64,000 nt of DNA from Anaerolineae bacterium (GTDB lineage: Bacteria; Chloroflexota; Anaerolineae; Anaerolineales; Anaerolineaceae). The notes beneath the pieces are model-generated. The model was not told where the DNA came from, did no database searches, and saw nothing but the letters and a program-made list of their open reading frames with translations. Positions 25,986-35,475 of the stretch are shown piece by piece. A program made the translations under genes and the position numbers. Position 1 is the first letter of the stretch, and each line of letters begins with the position of its first letter. The stretch spans positions 1 to 64,000 of the forward strand of contig JABLXK010000011.1 of NCBI GenBank assembly GCA_013178095.1. Direction: 5' to 3'.

Positions 25986-26027
25986 GGAGGGGCTGTTAGA
26001 GGCGATTGCTCTAACAGCCCTCCTTTT
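25986..26027 (+). terminator. intrinsic terminator after the PTS genes
   Basis: GGGGCTGTTAGAG pairs with CTCTAACAGCC(C) around a seven-base loop, then CTCCTTTTCT. It separates the transport genes from the dehydrogenase pair, so downstream expression needs read-through or its own promoter. Confidence 0.8.
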
Positions 26028-26059
26028 CTAATTATAAGTATTATTTGGAATGGAGAATT

Positions 26060-27094
26060 ATGAAAGCGGCATTGTTATATGAACCTGAAGGGATCAGGAT
26101 TGCGGAAGTACCCGATCCTGTTTTGAAAGCAGGTGAAGTCCTCGTGGAGTTGAAATCCTGCGGGGTATGCGCCACGGACGTGAAAAAATTCACCGGCAAG
26201 AGCAAGTCCCCCTTTCTGCCCTTCATCCTGGGGCACGAACCCGCCGGCATCGTGCGCGCGCTGGGCGGGAATTCAGCCTCAGGGCTAAAAGAAGGGGAGC
26301 GCGTGGCGATTGCGCCGGTGATCACCTGTGGCTGCTGCCCGAATTGCATGAGCGGCCGCACTGCGCTGGAAGGCATGGGCATGTGCGACCATTACGAAGT
26401 GATCGGTTTCTCAATGAACGGCGCCTTCTGCGAATACGTCGCCGCGCCGGCAGCCAACATCTTCAAGCTGCCTGATGCCCTCTCATTCCGCGACGCGGCC
26501 ATCATCGAACCGGTGGCTGCCTGCGCCAACGGGGTGCTGCGTTCGTTGTGCACACCTCCCGGAACCGCCGTGGTGCTGGGCGGCGGGTTCATGGGACTGG
26601 TTTGCATGCAGATCTACAAAGCGTTGGGATACAGCGTGTTGATTTCGGACATGCTCGACGACCGCCTGGAGCTGGCGAAAATTCTAGGCGCGGACGAAGC
26701 CGTCAATCCGCAAAAAACGGACGTCGAAAAGGCCGTGCGGGAATTCACGCAAGGCCAGGGCGCCGACAGCCTGATCTGCGCGATTGGTATTCAGGAACTT
26801 TCTGAATCCGGCATACGCATGATGCGTAAAGGCGGAAAAATCGTCATGCTGGCCTCCGCCGGTAGCGATACCGCGGTGGCTTTCAACCTCAACCAGTTGC
26901 ACTACAACCAAACCGTGATCACCGGTTCGGTCAGCTATACCAGCGCCACGTACGAGTGGGCCATACGGTTGTTGAGTCTGGGAAAAATCGGCGTCGATCA
27001 CCTGATCAGCGCCACCGGCAACCTGGACGAAGTCGGCAGCCTGTTGGCCATGACCAGGGATCACGTGGGCATCAAGAACGTAGCGCTTTACTAG
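26060..27094 (+). CDS. zinc-dependent medium-chain (sorbitol/galactitol-phosphate type) dehydrogenase
   Basis: The MDR enzyme (344 residues) has catalytic-zinc ligands C37, H59/E60 and E150, and structural-zinc cysteines C90, C93, C96 and C109; the last spacing is longer than usual. The NAD-binding motif is GGGFMG at 174-179. It would oxidise the imported polyol phosphate to a ketose phosphate. ATG 26060 is preceded by GGAGA; the frame opens a few codons earlier, but that start lies on the ribosome site. It is followed by an SDR gene. Confidence 0.9.
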   Translation: MKAALLYEPEGIRIAEVPDPVLKAGEVLVELKSCGVCATDVKKFTGKSKSPFLPFILGHEPAGIVRALGGNSASGLKEGERVAIAPVITCGCCPNCMSGRTALEGMGMCDHYEVIGFSMNGAFCEYVAAPAANIFKLPDALSFRDAAIIEPVAACANGVLRSLCTPPGTAVVLGGGFMGLVCMQIYKALGYSVLISDMLDDRLELAKILGADEAVNPQKTDVEKAVREFTQGQGADSLICAIGIQELSESGIRMMRKGGKIVMLASAGSDTAVAFNLNQLHYNQTVITGSVSYTSATYEWAIRLLSLGKIGVDHLISATGNLDEVGSLLAMTRDHVGIKNVALY

Positions 27095-27103
27095 GAGAAA
27101 AAC

Positions 27104-27847
27104 ATGAACGATATCCAGAGAATTGCCATCATCACCGGCGCCGCCCGTGGAATCGGCGAAGCCGTTGCCCGGCGGCTGGCGGCCGCCAATTGCACAGCCG
27201 TGATCACGGACATCTCCGATAACGGGGAAGCCACCGCCTCCAAAATGCGAGAGGAGGGCTTTCAAGCCGTTTTTCGAAAGATGAATGTGGCCGACTTTGA
27301 TAATGTAAGCGCTGTGGTCAAAGGTATCGCTGAGGAGTTCGGCCGGGTGGACATCCTGGTGAACAACGCCGGTATTCGTCCCACCAAACCTTTCGAGCAA
27401 ATGACCCTCGCGGATTGGCAGAACGTCCTGCACATCAACCTGGACGGCGCATTTAATTGCTGTTCGGCGGTGCTGCCCCTGATGAAAGCCAATCACTGGG
27501 GGCGCATTGTCAGCGTGTCCTCGCTGGCTGCCCAGCAAGGATCCACCGGCGGGCACACCCACTACGCCGCTTCAAAAGCCGGCCTGCTGGGCCTGACCAA
27601 GTCGCTTGCCCGCGAATACGCCCGTTACGGCATCACCGTCAACGCCGTCTCGCCCGGCTGGATCGATACTGAAGGCTGGGGTGGAGCGCTGGATGGCAAG
27701 CGCGATGAATATGCTGATAGAGTACCGGTTGGCAGATTGGGAAATGGCGTGGATGTAGCCAATGCCGTAGCTTTTCTTGCCTCCGAGGAAGCCGCTTACA
27801 TCACGGGTATCAATTTGCCCGTCAATGGCGGTTTGTATATCAGTTAA
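27104..27847 (+). CDS. short-chain dehydrogenase (FabG-like), sugar-operon type
   Basis: The 247-residue SDR has TGAARGIG at 11-18, NNAG at 87-90 and a catalytic triad of S140, Y154 and K158 (THYAASK). Its sequence is of the FabG/sugar-alcohol-dehydrogenase group, where members oxidise gluconate-, sorbose- or galactitol-type substrates. It begins nine bases after the zinc dehydrogenase, so both likely act on intermediates from the same PTS pathway. AGGAG precedes the ATG. Confidence 0.88.
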   Translation: MNDIQRIAIITGAARGIGEAVARRLAAANCTAVITDISDNGEATASKMREEGFQAVFRKMNVADFDNVSAVVKGIAEEFGRVDILVNNAGIRPTKPFEQMTLADWQNVLHINLDGAFNCCSAVLPLMKANHWGRIVSVSSLAAQQGSTGGHTHYAASKAGLLGLTKSLAREYARYGITVNAVSPGWIDTEGWGGALDGKRDEYADRVPVGRLGNGVDVANAVAFLASEEAAYITGINLPVNGGLYIS

Positions 27848-27896
27848 TTTGCAGAACAGGGGGATTTTCTTTTTTTTCTGAGGTTTAAATCAATAG

Positions 27897-27969
27897 CTCC
27901 TCGACCAGGACTCGAACCTGGAACCTAGCGGTTAACAGCCGCCCGCTCTGCCAATTGAGCTATCGAGGA
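27897..27969 (-). tRNA. tRNA-Asn (anticodon GTT)
   Basis: The minus strand folds into a cloverleaf. The acceptor TCCTCGA pairs with TCGAGGA, the D arm contains GCTCAATTGG, the anticodon loop is CTGTTAA with GTT, and the T arm has GGTTCGAGTCC. The discriminator is G and no CCA is encoded. It lies alone between the two convergent sugar loci. Confidence 0.97.
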
Positions 27970-28034
27970 AAGCCCAGTTATTATAGAAGTGCTTAATTGA
28001 GTTGTCAAGGAAGGTTTTCTATCATAAATTTCCC

Positions 28035-29366
28035 TTATACTTTCGTATGAATGAACTGCGTTAAGTATTCATGGTTCTGCTCGAACATTTCGTTGGTCAT
28101 CTCCCGGATTTCTGCCAGGGATAAAACCGAGGCCGTCAGCGGGTCATGCGCGATTGCCTGGAAGATTTTTACAGGATCACCTTCGAGGGCTGCATGAATA
28201 GCCATCTCTTCAATACAAGAATTCAAATTGGTCAGCATGGCGCATTGAAGCGGAAGGCTGCCCACATCAACCGGGTGAAAACCGACCTGGTCCACCAGAA
28301 CAGGCACCTCGACACAGGCGCCAACCGGCAAATTGGAAACAAATCCTTTGTTGGGTACATTCCCGTTGAAAAGAAAAGGCTCGCCCCCTTTCAAAGAATT
28401 AATGATCGACGCGGCGTATTCAAATCCTCTCTGCAGGTCTTTTGCTTCCAACTTTTTTTCTAGTTGCGCTTTTTCCTTTTCTTTCCAGGTCTTTTCGGTT
28501 TCGAGGTATTCTTTCAGAATAAAAGCGTATTCTCCTGGATTCCAGCCGCTGCCATTCGTGCAATATTTTTTGATCAGGTCGGGACGTTTGCGGAACCACC
28601 AGTTGTATTCGGAGTTATGGCCGCTGGATTCGGTAACGTAGTAACCCAGCGCGAGAAACATTTCATTCCTGACAATCTCTTCTTTGTATATTTCCGGTGA
28701 TTTTCTTACCATTTCGTTAATCAACGGGTAAGCATCTACACCTTTCCACTTAAAATCCAAAAACCAGGCTAAATGGTTAATTCCCGCGCAGGTGTAGCTA
28801 ATTTCATCGATTGGCGCGCCAATCCACCTGGCCAACATTTTCGCGGTAATTTGAACAGAATGACATAATCCAACAACCCTGATGCTGCTGATGCGTTGAA
28901 GAGCACCGCACAACATTGCCATCGGGTTGGTGTAATTCAGCATCACTGCATCCGGACAAAGCGTTTCCATGTCACGGATAATTTCCTGCATCTGCGGCAG
29001 CGTGCGTAAAAACCGAAATATACCGCTTGGCCCACGCGTATCTCCCACATTGATGTCCACCCCATATTTTTTGGGAATTTCGATATCATACCTCCAGGTA
29101 TCAACTCCTCCGGAGAGTATCGTGCAGAGGACCACATCAGCGCCATCCAGGGCTTCCTCTCTGCTCAAGGTTGTAGTAAGTTTCGCTGGGTAATTGCCGG
29201 CAACTATGATTTTTTCAACCATCTGCCTTGAAAAATCCAACCTGTCTGCATCGCGATCCATTAAACAAATATCCGAATCTTCCAGAAGCGGAAAGGTCAG
29301 AATATCTCTAACCAGTTGGAAAGTGAATTTCAGGCTGCCTGCGCCAATAAAACTAATTTTAGTCAT
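28035..29366 (-). CDS. GH4-family alpha-galactosidase/glucosidase (NAD-, Mn-dependent)
   Basis: This is a cytoplasmic GH4 hydrolase of 443 residues. It has an N-terminal Rossmann start ([13 protein letters not shown]), the GDTRGP loop near 109-113, the metal cysteine C168 (GLCHSVQ) and H198 (GINHLAW). GH4 enzymes use an oxidation-elimination mechanism with NAD and a divalent metal; MelA-type motifs suggest alpha-galactoside specificity. I start at ATG 29366 because the family begins MxKISxIGAG; the TTG nine codons earlier adds an unrelated head. It is the last gene of the LacI-controlled locus. Confidence 0.9.
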   Translation of the reverse strand: MTKISFIGAGSLKFTFQLVRDILTFPLLEDSDICLMDRDADRLDFSRQMVEKIIVAGNYPAKLTTTLSREEALDGADVVLCTILSGGVDTWRYDIEIPKKYGVDINVGDTRGPSGIFRFLRTLPQMQEIIRDMETLCPDAVMLNYTNPMAMLCGALQRISSIRVVGLCHSVQITAKMLARWIGAPIDEISYTCAGINHLAWFLDFKWKGVDAYPLINEMVRKSPEIYKEEIVRNEMFLALGYYVTESSGHNSEYNWWFRKRPDLIKKYCTNGSGWNPGEYAFILKEYLETEKTWKEKEKAQLEKKLEAKDLQRGFEYAASIINSLKGGEPFLFNGNVPNKGFVSNLPVGACVEVPVLVDQVGFHPVDVGSLPLQCAMLTNLNSCIEEMAIHAALEGDPVKIFQAIAHDPLTASVLSLAEIREMTNEMFEQNHEYLTQFIHTKV

Positions 29367-29420
29367 CGTCAACGCCCAATTCTGCTGCTGCAAACAGGTG
29401 TCATATTCTTATGTTCTTCT

Positions 29421-30728
29421 TCATACAGATAAATTGAAAATTGTTTTCGGGTTTGTTGTCAACCAACTCGAAACGATCGCTTCTGCATCTTTCATGGAGA
29501 GCACACCTTTATTAAGGATTAACTCAAAAGCTCGCATCAAATTTATGCGGGCGATTTTTTGGTGACCGTATAAACAAATAAGAGAGGAAAGGTCGCCGCC
29601 AAAAGCCATAATTTTATTCACTGGAAGCATTTCCGCCCATTCCTGCATGGCGATGATGATGTCCTGGGGAGAAATAACATGCACCCAACTGGCATCCATG
29701 AACACGTTTGGATACATTTTGACAAGTAGAGATGCTTCTTTTGTAAAAGGAATACTCGTGTGCAGCAGAATGAAATTCACTTCAGGGTATTGAACAAACA
29801 GGTCATTTAATAAAAGCGGGTTGGCATTGCCGATAAAGTTGGCGTTGCCAGCCTGCAAACCGGTATGAATCTGAATCGGCAAGCGCGATTCCCTGACAAA
29901 TTCCAAAATTTCATGCAGTAAATAATTCTGAACTTTTTCGCTTACCTGCATGGCCATCGGTTCCCAGCTGATATCCTTTCGATTCCGTATAATGTCTTGA
30001 AAATCTCGTTCAGCTTCCGCTCGTGCGACATAAGGAAAATTCAAAGACCGTTTATAAGCCAGCGCCAGTTTGAATCCGACGACCCCTTTTTGAATCGCAT
30101 TTTGGATGCACATATAACAGCAAGAAACCCAATCATTCAGGCAGGAAATCGATTGATTCTGGCGCTGCTCGAGAAAACGTATCTCGTTATAGACCTGGGG
30201 AAAAATAAAGTTATCCAGATGGTACACGCATCTGAAAAAATCCGCATCGACCGGATGATCGCTATCCAGAATGTTGGTCACAATGCCAAGATCAGGATGG
30301 GGAACAATCTTGTCTAAAAGCGCTAAATTAATACCGCATTTTTCTTTGATAATCCGCTGATAAGGATGATCATTCATTAAATGATGGTAACGCTCGTTAA
30401 TTTCAAGGATTGAGTCCCGGCCTAATTGCGCGTCTAACAAATCTTGTATACCTTCACTTGCCATTTGGCCATAACCGGTGAAGCGCACATATTCCCAAAA
30501 TGGGCTTACCAGGTTCCAGCGCTCCGGCAATGTAAGGCGTACATCCAACGCACGCTTCATCTCCGCTGCGGACATCCCGGCGGAAATCAGGTCAGATTGA
30601 ATATACGAACAAAGGATATCCTGAAGGATGTCTTTTTTTAATTCCAGGTAATCCGCTTCGCAGCCTGCCAGGTGCTCATGCGTATCCAGAATTTTGAGGG
30701 ATTGAATGAAATCGGGCAAACTCATCAT
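29421..30728 (-). CDS. amidohydrolase-superfamily metal-dependent hydrolase
   Basis: The protein begins MMSLPDFIQSLKILDTHEHLAG, whose HxH (H17, H19) is the metal motif of the TIM-barrel amidohydrolases. IQIHTGLQ and FILLHTSIP supply further histidines and AFGGDLS the catalytic aspartate. At 435 residues it resembles the Amidohydro_2/uronate-isomerase-like branch, whose members act as hydrolases, decarboxylases or sugar isomerases. Starts at 30728 and 30725 are equivalent; AGGATCGG precedes them. Its start lies 10 bases after the ADP-ribosylglycohydrolase stop. Confidence 0.78.
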   Translation of the reverse strand: MMSLPDFIQSLKILDTHEHLAGCEADYLELKKDILQDILCSYIQSDLISAGMSAAEMKRALDVRLTLPERWNLVSPFWEYVRFTGYGQMASEGIQDLLDAQLGRDSILEINERYHHLMNDHPYQRIIKEKCGINLALLDKIVPHPDLGIVTNILDSDHPVDADFFRCVYHLDNFIFPQVYNEIRFLEQRQNQSISCLNDWVSCCYMCIQNAIQKGVVGFKLALAYKRSLNFPYVARAEAERDFQDIIRNRKDISWEPMAMQVSEKVQNYLLHEILEFVRESRLPIQIHTGLQAGNANFIGNANPLLLNDLFVQYPEVNFILLHTSIPFTKEASLLVKMYPNVFMDASWVHVISPQDIIIAMQEWAEMLPVNKIMAFGGDLSSLICLYGHQKIARINLMRAFELILNKGVLSMKDAEAIVSSWLTTNPKTIFNLSV

Positions 30729-30738
30729 CCGATCCTGA

Positions 30739-32040
30739 TTATGAGATAAAGTTGCGGGTCCTGCGTGCCAAATCGGATATGCGGCTGAGTCCAAACCCAT
30801 TGACCATGCTTTGGAGTTGGTCGTTCAGCGGATCAACCCATTCAGCCGGCAGCCGGTCAGCACCCAACATGGCTCCCAGCATGGAGCCAGCGGTAGCGCA
30901 GGTACAATCGGTGTCCATCCCGCCCATCAAGGTGATGCACAACGTATCCCTGAAAATGCCTTTGCCCATCAACAAGCCCATCACGATCAGGCAGGTGTTG
31001 TTGATCACGTGAATGCTGCTCATCTCCGGGTATGCAGCAATGATGCGATCGTACACTTCCTCCCAGGTGCTTGCTTGGCCGCACCACTCCATAGTATTGC
31101 GTATAGCCCAAGCCAGGCGGCAATCAGCCGGAATTTCAGCCAGGCCGGCCCGGATAATCTCCCGCGGGTCGTCCACCACGAAAGCCGCAGCGATGCAAGC
31201 CGCCGCCCACATCTCGCCGTAAATACCATTCTTGGTGTGCGAAACACATGCGTCGCGGAAAGCCATCTCGGCGGCTTTGTGGGGATTGCCCGGATTGACA
31301 TAGCCCCACATATCGCCGCGGATTTGCGCGCCGATAAATTCGCGGTACGGGTTGCGGAAGAAAGCCGTTTGGGGCGGCTCCAGTTCGTTGATCAGGTTGC
31401 GATAGGCAATCACTTCAGCGGTGAAAATGCTGTTGTAGGGCAAGTTTTCCAGCCATAGGCGTCCGATATGCAATGGCGAAAAATCGCGGCCGTAGGTTTC
31501 CAGCGCTTTCAAACCCAACACGGTATAGTCAATGTCATCGTCGCGCACCATCCCGGTAATATTCCCCAGCGTCGTTTCGGTATAGTTTTTCCAGAGCGCC
31601 AAACCCTCGGGGAATTGCGCCATTGCAGGGATGTAAGAGCGCAGCGGGTAACTTTCGGCGGCCTGCAGATATTGTCTGATCTTCTCCCGCGGCCAGCCCT
31701 CGACCGGTTTGCCCAGCGTGCAGCCGGCGCAGCGCGCCAGCCAGGCGCCGTAAATCTTGTCTTCGAGTCTGCTCTGGTTTGCCTGCGGCAAAGGCTGGGA
31801 TAATCCTGGGCTGCTATTTTGGATGCTCTCCAGGTCAGATGGCTCCTTTTCATCCTTCAACAGGTTTTGGTTGGCAGCGTCTATCTTTCTCCACAAACGC
31901 TCGTATTCTTCACCAGAAAGGCTCCGCTTGATAGACTCCTCGATCAATGCCAATAATTCCAGATCCCGGCAGCCTTCATCGTGTAAATTTTTCAATTCGG
32001 TTTTCAATAATTTTTCCCGGCTTAAATCCTGATGCTGCAT
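30739..32040 (-). CDS. ADP-ribosylglycohydrolase-family protein, locus copy 1
   Basis: The 433-residue protein carries an N-terminal charged helical extension (about 1-90) before the domain. The domain starts at DKIYGAWLARCAGCTLGKPVEG and has the acidic VRDDDIDYT and the late GGMDTDCTCATAGSMLGAMLG metal motif. The family (COG1397, all-alpha, two Mg/Mn ions) hydrolyses ADP-ribosyl or other N/O-glycosyl ribosides; copies in sugar operons often have no known protein target. AGGAG stands five bases before the ATG. Neighbours are an ABC sugar transporter upstream and an amidohydrolase downstream. Confidence 0.85.
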   Translation of the reverse strand: MQHQDLSREKLLKTELKNLHDEGCRDLELLALIEESIKRSLSGEEYERLWRKIDAANQNLLKDEKEPSDLESIQNSSPGLSQPLPQANQSRLEDKIYGAWLARCAGCTLGKPVEGWPREKIRQYLQAAESYPLRSYIPAMAQFPEGLALWKNYTETTLGNITGMVRDDDIDYTVLGLKALETYGRDFSPLHIGRLWLENLPYNSIFTAEVIAYRNLINELEPPQTAFFRNPYREFIGAQIRGDMWGYVNPGNPHKAAEMAFRDACVSHTKNGIYGEMWAAACIAAAFVVDDPREIIRAGLAEIPADCRLAWAIRNTMEWCGQASTWEEVYDRIIAAYPEMSSIHVINNTCLIVMGLLMGKGIFRDTLCITLMGGMDTDCTCATAGSMLGAMLGADRLPAEWVDPLNDQLQSMVNGFGLSRISDLARRTRNFIS

Positions 32041-32164
32041 CTCTGCTCCTGTCTATTCACCATTAAACAAAGTTATTCGCCCGGTAACCGCATGGCTGCA
32101 GGCAGCAGATCTGGAAATTTGGCATGCGGTTCTGATTGATACCAATCCTCTCAATAATACTGTA

Positions 32165-33019
32165 TCACTTGGAAAAGCCGGCAGTTAATCCGGCCACCAT
32201 CTTTTTCTGGGCAATAATGAACAATACAGAGGAAGGTATCATGACAATCACGCTGTAAGCCATAATCGGGCCCCATTCCACACGCTGAAATCCCATGAAA
32301 TTGACGATTTGAACGGATAAGGTACGCAGTTCGCTCTTTTGCAGAATCGTGCTTGCCGCCATGTATTCATTCCAGTTTTTAAGGAAAATATAGGCGCCGG
32401 TGGCAAATATTCCCGGGGCTGCCAACGGCATAATTATCTTGCGGATTACCGTCATGCGGTCGGCTCCATCAATCATGGCCTGTTCTTCAATATCAACCGG
32501 GATGGAATCGAAATAGCCCTTCAACATCCAGGTCGCTAAAGTCAATCCCGTAGAGATATAGAAAAGGATCAATCCGATATGGGTATTGATCAGATGGAGT
32601 TTATTCAAGATGATGAACATCGAGATCAGGATCAGCGTGCCCGGCACCATATTCACCAACAGTAAATACACGTTCAAGGTATTTTTTCCATGAAAATTCC
32701 ACCTGGAAAGGGCGTATCCTGCCATGGTGGTGATCAGCAATGAAATAACAGTTGAAATGAGCGATACGATCAAGCTGTTCATGAAGGATTTGCCAATCAT
32801 GGCGTTGGGGTTGTTCAACACGCTTTTATAATTTTCTAGCGTGAATTTCAAAGGAATCCACTGAATATTTGGGTTGCGGATGAATTGGGGAGTTTCGAAG
32901 GATGTTTTAAAAATCCAGGCGATCGGGAAAATACAGAAAATCGTGATCGCGATTAACAGCGCATAACAGAATACGTTTTTCCCAAAATTCGCCAGATGTC
33001 TCTTTTTAATCTGCATCAT
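32165..33019 (-). CDS. sugar ABC transporter permease, MalG type
   Basis: The 284-residue membrane protein has six helices and an EAA loop, DSIPVDIEEQAMIDGADRMTVIRKIIMPLAAPG, that docks the ATPase. It partners with the MalF-type permease whose stop lies two bases before its ATG. Carbohydrate uptake (CUT1) is expected. No ATP-binding subunit is in the locus, so a shared MsmK-like ATPase elsewhere must energise it. Confidence 0.92.
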   Translation of the reverse strand: MMQIKKRHLANFGKNVFCYALLIAITIFCIFPIAWIFKTSFETPQFIRNPNIQWIPLKFTLENYKSVLNNPNAMIGKSFMNSLIVSLISTVISLLITTMAGYALSRWNFHGKNTLNVYLLLVNMVPGTLILISMFIILNKLHLINTHIGLILFYISTGLTLATWMLKGYFDSIPVDIEEQAMIDGADRMTVIRKIIMPLAAPGIFATGAYIFLKNWNEYMAASTILQKSELRTLSVQIVNFMGFQRVEWGPIMAYSVIVMIPSSVLFIIAQKKMVAGLTAGFSK

Positions 33020-33021
33020 GA

Positions 33022-33927
33022 TTATTCCTTTACCGATCGCATTTCTTGCCTGACCCTATCGATCATAATGACGAGCAGCACCAGCAGAGAGATGATGGAA
33101 ATCGCCGCGCCTTTTCCCAGGTGTTTCCACTGGAAAGATTCATACCATGCCAGGATCGGCAAAGTAGACGCTTTATATCCCAGGCTGTTGACGGGGCTCA
33201 TGATTTTCTGAATATCAAAGGAATTCCACCACCACATCGTGGTTAACATCAGATTGATCACAATGATCGTTTTTAAAGAAGGCAAGGTGATATGAATAAA
33301 TTGCTGCAGCGTATTTGCCCCATCCACCTTGGCTGCCTCATATAATTCCTTATCGATCGCCTTCAACCCTGAAAGCAGCATCAGCGTCATGAAAGGAACC
33401 CCCCTCCAAATACCCACGATCACTTGAGGCCAAATCTCGGAATTGGGCTGCCCTACCCAAGTCACATATTTTTCAATAAATCCCCATTTTTTCAGGTAAA
33501 AATTGATCAGGCCGTAAAATGGGTCATACAACCATTGCCAGGTCAAAGACATGACCACGCTGGGAATTGTCCAGGGGATCATGATTAAGATGCTGAATGC
33601 GGACTTCCCGAAAAAATCCCGGTTCAATAATAAGGCAGTAATTAAACCGAGTATGAACTGCCCGCCAACGACGCTGATTGTCCATTCGATCGTCTGCCAG
33701 AAAGATTGGGCGAAGAATCGCGCTGAACCAACTGTCCCCTTAATAAGGGCAATATAGTTATCCAAACCAACCCAATTCGCTTTGGCGCCGATAAACTTAA
33801 TATCCGTGAAAGAATAAAAAAGACCGGATATAAGCGGATATAATGTAAAAATAATAAGTGCAATAACGGTTGGTAAAATCAACCAATACGGCAATAATTT
33901 CTTTTTAAATAAAGAGCGATTGGCCAT
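33022..33927 (-). CDS. sugar ABC transporter permease, MalF type
   Basis: The 301-residue permease has six helices, an opening YPLISGLFYSFTDIKF periplasmic segment and the EAA loop KELYEAAKVDGANTLQQFIHITLPSL. It forms a heterodimer with the following MalG-type subunit in a CUT1 importer. AAAGG precedes its ATG. The gap back to the binding-protein gene holds a GC-rich hairpin. Confidence 0.92.
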   Translation of the reverse strand: MANRSLFKKKLLPYWLILPTVIALIIFTLYPLISGLFYSFTDIKFIGAKANWVGLDNYIALIKGTVGSARFFAQSFWQTIEWTISVVGGQFILGLITALLLNRDFFGKSAFSILIMIPWTIPSVVMSLTWQWLYDPFYGLINFYLKKWGFIEKYVTWVGQPNSEIWPQVIVGIWRGVPFMTLMLLSGLKAIDKELYEAAKVDGANTLQQFIHITLPSLKTIIVINLMLTTMWWWNSFDIQKIMSPVNSLGYKASTLPILAWYESFQWKHLGKGAAISIISLLVLLVIMIDRVRQEMRSVKE

Positions 33928-33943
33928 TATTAACCTTTGTAAG

Positions 33944-33981
33944 GCTGGCCCTGCCTGGCGGGAGATCCGTCTGGCAGGGCC
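33944..33981 (-). promoter_or_regulatory. intercistronic hairpin between binding protein and permease genes
   Basis: GGCCCTGCC pairs perfectly with GGCAGGGCC around a loop of about 18 bases, with no T run on the minus strand. Such hairpins protect the abundant binding-protein message and lower permease expression. Confidence 0.7.
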
Positions 33982-34004
33982 CTCTCGTATTATCGAAAAT
34001 TATC

Positions 34005-35390
34005 TTACTGGTTCAGAATGTCTTTTGAGGTTGCTTTAATTAAAGTAACTGCGTCATCCAGCGATGTGTTCCCCATTAAGACTTCCATCATGGTGGGTGC
34101 ATACAAAGTGGTCACAAATTCGTCCTGATTCGGGCAAATTTCGGATTTAACAAGCTTTTCAATTCCTTTATAGAATTTCATCGCCACAAAATCCGGATTA
34201 TCCGCAATCAGAGGATCTTCCATGGCTTTGGGATTAACCGGCGACATGGTCAGTGCTTTTGACCACATGGCCTGATTCTCGGGCTCCTGCATCCAAAAAA
34301 CGAATTCCGCCGCTTCGGCAGGGTGCTCGGAAGTTACCGGGATTACAAAGCCCTGTCCATTGGTGGGATCCTGGAAATAGGTATTGACCGTATCCATCGG
34401 GATGGTCATGACACCGAATTGGAAATCGGGATAGTTATCATGCAATACAGCCACATTGAAGACGTCGCGTTCGACCATGGCTGCCTGGCCCTGGTAAAAG
34501 GCCTCGTCTTGCGAGCTTCCTGTCAATCCGATTGCTTCCTGGGGGGTAATGCCTTCTTTAATTACACTCAGGTAGTACTTGAGGGCATCCTTGGCGGCAT
34601 CATCGAAGAAGATATCCCACTTGCCGTCATCTCCCTTGCGGATGAGCGGTTTCCCCGTAGCCTGCATGGCATATAACGAGCCTTCCTCCCAGATTTTTTC
34701 GTTATCCAGGCGAGGCATAAATCCCCACTGAACCACATTGCCTGCATCGAAGCCAGATTCTCCCAAGTGCTTGCCGTTTGCATCCACCGTCATGAGCTTG
34801 GCATTATCCATGAATTGCTGCCAGGTCCACACCTCGCCTTCGGCGGGGAGCGCGATACCGGCTGCTTGCAATGCTTTGGGGTTGTAGTAGATTAACAGAT
34901 AGGAACCGGTAACCGTGCCACTCATGAACACACCCCCATCGTCCGCGGTGCGCGCCTCCCATAATTCATCCGGCATGGTTGCTTTTACTTCGTCGGTAAT
35001 GTAGGGTGAAAGATCGATGACAAAACCCTGCTGGTACCAGGAATAGGCGCCATTTACCTCATATTCGATGACATCCGCGATACCACCGCCGCCGGCAACA
35101 CCCGCAGTAATGTAGTTTTCTGCTCCATCCCAGTCGCCTTGCACAAATTCGGCAACGATCTTCCCCTCGTGTTCTGTGTTGAATTTTTTAATCAACTCCT
35201 GGATCATGTTAATGCTGGAGGGCGACCAGGCTACTGAATAGACGCCGATTTTCACAGGCTCTTCGGCGGCGGGTTGGGTATTCTCTGATTCAACCGCGGC
35301 TGGTTCTTCTGCTGCAGCCTGGGCGCAAGCTGTTAATGCAAGAGTGAAAGCCAGCAGCAGCGCAATAGCGTAATACACTTTTCTTTTCAT
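34005..35390 (-). CDS. sugar ABC transporter substrate-binding lipoprotein
   Basis: This is an extracellular binding lipoprotein (family 1, CUT1) of 461 residues. The signal sequence ends in the lipobox LTAC (C22), and an alanine/glutamate-rich linker follows. The mature part contains IQELIKKFNTEHEGKIVAEFVQGDWD and a C-terminal EHPAEAAEFVFWMQEPENQ segment typical of sugar binders. Of two in-frame ATGs, 35390 has AAGGAG nine bases upstream, whereas 35399 touches that site, so I use 35390. It delivers the unknown glycoside to the two permeases. Confidence 0.93.
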   Translation of the reverse strand: MKRKVYYAIALLLAFTLALTACAQAAAEEPAAVESENTQPAAEEPVKIGVYSVAWSPSSINMIQELIKKFNTEHEGKIVAEFVQGDWDGAENYITAGVAGGGGIADVIEYEVNGAYSWYQQGFVIDLSPYITDEVKATMPDELWEARTADDGGVFMSGTVTGSYLLIYYNPKALQAAGIALPAEGEVWTWQQFMDNAKLMTVDANGKHLGESGFDAGNVVQWGFMPRLDNEKIWEEGSLYAMQATGKPLIRKGDDGKWDIFFDDAAKDALKYYLSVIKEGITPQEAIGLTGSSQDEAFYQGQAAMVERDVFNVAVLHDNYPDFQFGVMTIPMDTVNTYFQDPTNGQGFVIPVTSEHPAEAAEFVFWMQEPENQAMWSKALTMSPVNPKAMEDPLIADNPDFVAMKFYKGIEKLVKSEICPNQDEFVTTLYAPTMMEVLMGNTSLDDAVTLIKATSKDILNQ

Positions 35391-35475
35391 GATATTCATC
35401 TCCTTAATTATATTTATGGTCGTGAAAAGAATAACTCTCGATAAGCACCTCCTTTGAATAAATGTGAATCAATAT

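Noticed and set aside
25948..26059. Separate promoter for the dehydrogenase pair
   Set aside because: TATAAG and TATTAT appear after the terminator, but I see no matching -35, so I could not support a call.
27897..27969. tRNA-Asn as an integration site for the sugar loci
   Set aside because: I looked for a copy of the tRNA 3' end near the outer borders of the loci and saw none; no integrase gene is present.
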